Assembly (NCBI GenBank): GCA_024449915.1
Contig: JAMZAV010000318.1
Span: 1 to 64,000, forward strand
Length of the DNA: 64,000 nucleotides
Source of the DNA: Sweltsa coloradensis
Lineage: Eukaryota > Arthropoda > Insecta > Plecoptera > Chloroperlidae
Reading direction: 5' to 3'
A model generated the notes under the pieces. The model had not been told where the DNA came from. It saw only the letters and a program-made list of their open reading frames with translations, and made no database searches. The position numbers were made by a program, and so were the translations under genes. Positions 59,410 to 64,000 of the stretch are shown here, piece by piece (within the stretch, counting starts at the first letter, position 1; every line of letters starts with the position of its first letter).

Positions 59410-59515
59410 GAACAACCATAAACTGAGAAGTAATTTTAATTAATGTTTTTTAAACAGGGGCACACAAATGTTTAGGCTACAAAAAAAAAAAAAAAAACTG
59501 ACACTAACAACACAT

Positions 59516-59755
59516 AATAAACAACCACCATCACTTCCACACTCCGCCATCTTTCAAGTTCGAACTCAAATCTAGCCTAAACCAGTTCTATCAACTAGGC
59601 CTACTATGAATCCCACAAGGAAATTTGATGCACACTGAATGGGGCGCGTAGCCTCCCAGCCCTCACTGGGGCTCTGCCCCTGGACCCCAACTCAAACTCA
59701 ACAAAAAACCCACAAACACACGAACACTCAACTCATTCTGATGAATCGCGAACTA
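59516..59755 (+). repeat. Second copy of the 56697-56945 dispersed repeat
   Basis: Same order of shared words. It ends just before a truncated TAGAGATGGGGTCGTTTAAA repeat whose complementary end occurs at 58655-58690. Confidence 0.8.
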
Positions 59756-60639
59756 GAGATGGGGTCGTTTAAACGTGCATGTAGAGTTTAAACGTTTAGG
59801 CCTATAGTTTTATATAGGCTAGGCCTAAACGTGATACCCGGAAGTATTTTTTTTTTCTTTTTCTTAATTTATTTAAGGTAGCTCAAGCGTATCTCGACGT
59901 GAATAAAAAAATTTCAAATTTGGCATATTAACAGATAATTACCTGATACCTACACAATAATGCAAAAAGAAAAACTAGGCTTGGAACCTGAACTACTTTA
60001 CGATATATTCAGGTCTAAAGTTTGAAGGTCGCCCTATCCCATAGCATGGGGAACATGGAAATACATACACTTTTTGACCTTTACTTATGATTTCAAATAA
60101 CTTCTTGTGAATAAATTTTGTTTAAAAACTGTTTTTCTTAAAGAATATTAAATTCCGAATGATATAAGATCGAGAAAATAGTACGTTCCTGAACTAATTT
60201 AGAAGTTATAGCATCCTGAAGTGCAACCTGACAATTTGACTTGGCAACCCTGTAAACTTAACTCAGATCTTATTGGCTTAGAGCCTTAAGCACATTTGCA
60301 GGGAGATTTCAAAATGTAATTTTTCTACTGAACCGGTATAAGAAATAGAAAGATGATACTTATTTTATACAGGCAGCCAATGAAGTTGCCATTAATTATT
60401 AATTACATATATTATGTGCTATATATTTCAACAATAAATTGCATTTGATAGGAGAAGGATGTTAGAAAATGACAGATTCCTGACCCAATACACAATGAAT
60501 TGATGTACTATTATGTAATTGCAGTTGTGGAGTAGTGTGGAGAATGAGAGGCACAATACCAAAATTGTACAATATAATTTTTCCTTATCTTGCTTGAAAG
60601 CCAGATTTATCTGCTCGACAGCTAGTGCACTACCGATCT

Positions 60640-60652
60640 CCCCCCCCCCCCC
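60640..60652. repeat. Poly-C tract
   Basis: Thirteen consecutive C residues inside the TTAA-flanked element. Confidence 0.9.
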
Positions 60653-60777
60653 AACCAAACACGACAACGCATCGTGACCTTGACTAGACTGTTGTGACTA
60701 GATATACGGCAGATCAAAGAACAGGGAACAATGAGTTTTCTAACGTGATTGTGAACTACCACTTCATCAGTATGTCA

Positions 60778-60990
60778 TTATTTACTGGACAGCATTACAT
60801 CTCGGCTATTACGATAATTATTGATGAGCGCGATTTTTAGCAGTTCATTAGACACCCCACCCACATGATTTTTTGTGTTACTACCCTGGTAACCTGCGGG
60901 TAATGTGGACGGGTCGGGTAACGGGGTCATATAAAAGTCGGGCTTCGTCATATCATAAGTGAAAGCTCCTACAGGCAAATACAGACTGGA
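60778..60990 (-). other. Unrecognised exon-like open frame in the TTAA-flanked element
   Basis: The minus-strand frame after a pyrimidine-rich CTTTTATCCAG acceptor reads LYLPVGAFTYDMTKPDFYM then TPLPDPSTLPAGYQG. It is open to a TAA at 60778. The composition (prolines, aromatics) looks protein-like, but I do not recognise it. It could be a last exon of an element gene or chance. Confidence 0.3.
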
Positions 60991-61091
60991 TAAAAGTTTT
61001 CTATTTTATGAGTAAATTGCACTAAAAGATTACAGAAATAAAAATGTAATTCAGATAATACGTAAACAATAATTTTTGGATAAAAATAAAA

Positions 61092-61178
61092 AAGTAGTCA
61101 GAGCCGGGGTTTGAACCGGCTACCTCTCGCGTGCTACGCGGACGCGCTATGCCTGAGCCAAAGTGTACTGTGGCTGCC
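61092..61178 (-). repeat. tRNA-like sequence
   Basis: On the minus strand TTGGCTCAGGCATAGCGCG leads to GCCGGTTCAAACCCCGGC, a perfect T-arm. The length and spacing suggest a type II-like or expanded tRNA relative. Confidence 0.45.
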
Positions 61179-62507
61179 GGGCGCTTAGAGAGATACTGAT
61201 GCAGTCTGCCGCAGACTATTGTGTGCGCGCTGGATTCAAGTAATTATAAAAGCTTTGTAATTGGCAATAAATGCACGTTTTACTCTTTTAAAGTATTCTG
61301 CCAATGTTTCTTTAATTTAATAAAATGCTACATAGGGCCTATATCATATATTTCATTACTATTTATTTTGGTATGATACAAATACGAATTGGCAGTTCTC
61401 ATGAATATTGTTGGCCTAGGCCTGCAGCTTGTTGTAGGGGCCCGCGAGACACTGTGATTACAATGATGCCAGATCTTTTGTTGGTAGTTATTACCTTTAA
61501 TAAGCATCTAATTAAATAAAAACTAAACACCAATAATATTTATTTTATTTAAAAAGCGTTTCAGAAACACAATTTTGTCTTTATTTGATGCATAAAAGTG
61601 AGCTTCATTTCGGCTTCATTCATTTAAAATACGTAAACAAAGTGTGTTTTATTTAATTGTCCGTTATTTGTTTATTTTAAGCTATATGGAATCTCATAAA
61701 TCTCTCAAAAACTAGAGATTACATTCGCTTGAGCTACCTTAATAACGAAATGTTATTTTATTATTTTTGGAGCCTACACAAACACAGGCTAACAAATTAG
61801 GCCAAAATTTATCTAAAAGTGTGTAATTTTGGTGGAGGTGCTGGGTCCCAGGCTGTATTAAGGCATCTAAGTGCCGGGTCATTAAATGCGAGTGAGAATA
61901 GCCTAAAACCGACGTTGTTAATTACTCGTCGGCAGGTCATAAGTACAAAATTACGATTTTTGTAGTAAAACTTAGGCCTCCGCCCACCTACCTATTTATT
62001 TTTTTATTTTTTTAAGAAAATGCAAAATAAAAATAATTAAAGTATAATCTTCTTTTTTCACCTTTTAAAGAGAAAACTGTGCTTTTTTGTAACAGAATAG
62101 CACGCCATAGTGTTGAGTTTAACAATTCCTGAGGCATTTAGTTCTCATAATAGGATCATTCCATGTCAAATCAACCAAGCCGAGCCTGAAATAAAACTTG
62201 ACCATCTCCGATTTTGATTAAACATGGCAAATCTACTCTTACTAACATGTAGATTGATCGTGGAAAATTTTGTATTCCTAAAGTGCTTCCGCTCAAAAAC
62301 TCAAATTTGGCGACGCCGAGCGGCGTACCTGAATTGGTAACTTTTAAACCGTTGGATGTAAAAGGCTAATTTTTTTAAAAATTAAAGAGTTTTTTATTGG
62401 CAATTTAATTTATATGTATTTGAATGCATTCCTGATTGTGAAACCATGTAAACAATCTAGGCTAATTTGTTTTTAAACCTACCCTACGAGAAAAGTATCT
62501 TTTAAAT

Positions 62508-62820
62508 TTAAAAAAAAAAACGTGTTTTGTTTAGATTTTTTTTACATGCACAAAAATTTTTGGGATGGGATGGCATTGGTATCATGATTATCACAGGGTC
62601 ATGCACCAAAAATGTGCGTTGTGTGTCAGTTTTTACCTTCTGTTTTTATTTTTCAAAGAAATTAAGTGCGGCAAATTTGAATTTCACTACAAATGGATGG
62701 TAAAAACTGACACATTATACACATTTGGTGCATGGTGATATATCATGATCCCAATGCCATACCATCCCAATTTTTTTGTAGATGTACAAAACATCTAAAC
62801 AAAAACACGTTTTTTTTTTA
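62508..62820. repeat. Long hairpin, arms about 125 bp
   Basis: AACGTGTTTTGTTTAGAT at the left and ATCTAAACAAAAACACGTT at the right, then GATGGCATTGGTATCATGAT and ATCATGATCCCAATGCCAT, and AAACTGACAC near the loop, are inverted matches with moderate divergence. The loop is about 55 bases. Confidence 0.8.
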
Positions 62821-63074
62821 CACTATTACACACCTGGTACCCATGTGAAAAAATGTGAAAATGTGAAAAATTAGACACTGTCACTGGTCTACCTTAGGGC
62901 CTACACCTATTACATTTCAATACATTTTTTAAAATTAGCATTATGTTTTTAAACGTTGATAAAAAACTGCCTAAAATGGAAAATAAATTTCTGTTTGTAG
63001 ACCCTATTGAAATTTTCAGGGAATGATGTTTATGAACATTCTATATCATTTCTATAATATGACAAACATTATTG

Positions 63075-63623
63075 GGTACTTGTTCATTAACGGGACCCCC
63101 TCCAAAAAATGTAAAAATTCAGTAAAAACATATCATTAGACAATCATAACTACTACATCTACTCCATCTGAGTTACGGGAGGCCAGGAAAACACAATTAT
63201 TTCGAACAAAGCCTCAAAAACATCCTTTCCGGCTACATACTTTGCGCCAGGAGTGACACGGCCTACGCCAACATACTCCACCTACAAAACCTTTAACGTC
63301 GCTATTTTAAACATAAAGGACTGTCAATGGAAAAGTACTTTCGTTTAAAATAGCGACGTTAAAGGTTTTGAAGGTTCATTTGGTGTCTGTGAACGTCAAT
63401 GTCAGCTGCACGGCGACGACTGCTCTCATGTAGGCCTACGCATTCCAATGGACTGTACTCGCCTGAGTAACGTTGAACGTGTGAGTCAAGTTTACTGTCA
63501 GAGTCATATTCAACTTCTCGCAAGCTGTAATTATTTATTGTTAACAGAAATAAGTAAAAAAACGACGATGGAGGGGACCAAGTAACAAAAAATTGAGGGG
63601 GGTCCCGTTACTGAACAAGTACC
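63075..63623. mobile_element. hAT-type MITE, third member of the GGTAC-ended group
   Basis: Termini GGTACTTGTTCATTAACGGG and CCCGTTACTGAACAAGTACC. CATTATTG is at 63067-63074 and 63624-63631. The centre has AACCTTTAACGTCGCTATTT and its complement as a palindrome at 63290-63380. Confidence 0.9.
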
Positions 63624-63634
63624 CATTATTGTAA

Positions 63635-64000
63635 CTAGGAAAACGCTTAAGTCCCGCCGCTGTTGATGGATGAGCGTAATTTTTTTTAATCGAAAAAAAG
63701 CGTAAAATTGTGATTTTTTTAATAGATCATTTTCCGATTACGCTCAAATTTCACACGAATATATTAACTCATAAAATTAAAGTTCTGAGAAAAAATCATT
63801 ACAATCGGATAAAGCATGTAGTTTTATTCATCGAAGAAATGTTAAAATTGAAAAAAATCGTAAAATTGCGATTATCATGAGAAATGATTTTTTGATTGCG
63901 CTCAAATTTCACACGAATATATTAATTCATAAAATTAAGGTGCTGTGAAAAAATCATTACAATCGGATAAAGCATGTAGGCCTAGATGTTATAAGTCGAA
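63635..64000 (-). mobile_element. Helentron-like element (HINE), cut by the window edge
   Basis: Begins (3' end on the minus strand) with CTAGGAAAACGCTTAAGTCC and runs through two central units. The 5' end lies beyond 64000. It starts four bases after the target duplication of the preceding hAT MITE. Confidence 0.8.

Larger units (their letters stand above)
59877..61738. mobile_element. 1.9-kb element flanked by TTAA (piggyBac-like)
   Basis: Termini GGTAGCTCAAGCG and CGCTTGAGCTACC are exact complements. TTAA is at 59873-59876 and 61739-61742. TTAA targets are typical of piggyBac, though the terminal bases differ from the usual CCY start. It contains a poly-C tract, a tRNA-like sequence and one exon-like frame on the minus strand. 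Confidence 0.65.
52485..64000. other. Region downstream of the MSL1-like exon (presumed first intron), repeat-filled
   Basis: No exon continuing the MSL1-like frame was found. The region holds a large inverted-repeat element, GC-rich repeats, a hAT-type element, a TTAA-flanked element, a hairpin and a partial Helentron copy, all listed separately. Stretches 54740-56180, 56950-57460, 57900-58700 and 61750-62500 show nothing I can name beyond AT-rich sequence and AGGCCTAGGCC-type words. Confidence 0.5.

Noticed and set aside
62160..62340. AT-rich segment beginning CATTCCATGTCAAATCAACC
   Set aside because: It resembles a transposon end I have a vague memory of, but no second end or duplication was found, so no element was called.

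Overview
The window is a stretch of an intron-rich animal nuclear genome, very probably an arthropod. The reasons are split genes with GT/AG introns, an Atg9 protein that reads like the insect form, abundant short inverted-repeat DNA transposons, tRNA-derived repeats, and frequent AGGCCT/CCTAGG-type interspersed words. The species cannot be named from the sequence; an insect (perhaps a hemipteran) is only a guess. No bacterial features, CRISPR arrays or operons are present.

Four protein-coding loci are supported. (1) At the left edge, on the minus strand, lies the first coding exon (228-362) of D-3-phosphoglycerate dehydrogenase; the rest lies beyond base 1. (2) On the minus strand, 20335 to 13695, six coding exons join in phase to a 505-residue protein with two adjacent C2H2 zinc fingers that I cannot name. 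(3) On the plus strand, 21312 to 39859, thirteen exons join in phase to a complete 818-residue Atg9, the autophagy lipid scramblase. Genes 2 and 3 are divergent, about 1 kb apart from ATG to ATG, and probably share a bidirectional promoter. (4) On the plus strand at 52113-52484 is the first coding exon of a protein with an MSL1-like coiled coil; later exons were not found in the window.

Everything else is repeat-rich intergenic or intronic DNA. It includes nine copies (one truncated at its 5' end, one cut by the window edge) of a non-autonomous Helentron-like (HINE) family. It also includes nine elements with 8-bp target-site duplications of hAT type, one of which (34503-37011) carries a decayed transposase-like coding region. 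There is a PIF-like and a TTAA-flanked element, several long hairpins, four non-LTR retrotransposon fragments, and many tRNA-like sequences. Several of those tRNA-like sequences sit as the core of an inverted repeat.

The layout is: 1-400, PHGDH exon 1; 400-13.7 kb, intergenic repeats; 13.7-20.7 kb, zinc-finger gene; 20.7-21.3 kb, shared promoter region; 21.3-39.9 kb, Atg9 with transposon-filled introns; 39.9-52.1 kb, intergenic repeats; 52.1-64 kb, MSL1-like exon followed by repeat-filled DNA. The genes have no obvious shared pathway: serine synthesis, autophagy membrane supply, and two probable chromatin or DNA-binding proteins. The most notable points are the tRNA-core foldback elements, the hAT-like element with an unnamed transposase-like family, and a 93-bp tandem duplication that copies the end of Atg9 exon 10 together with its splice donor.
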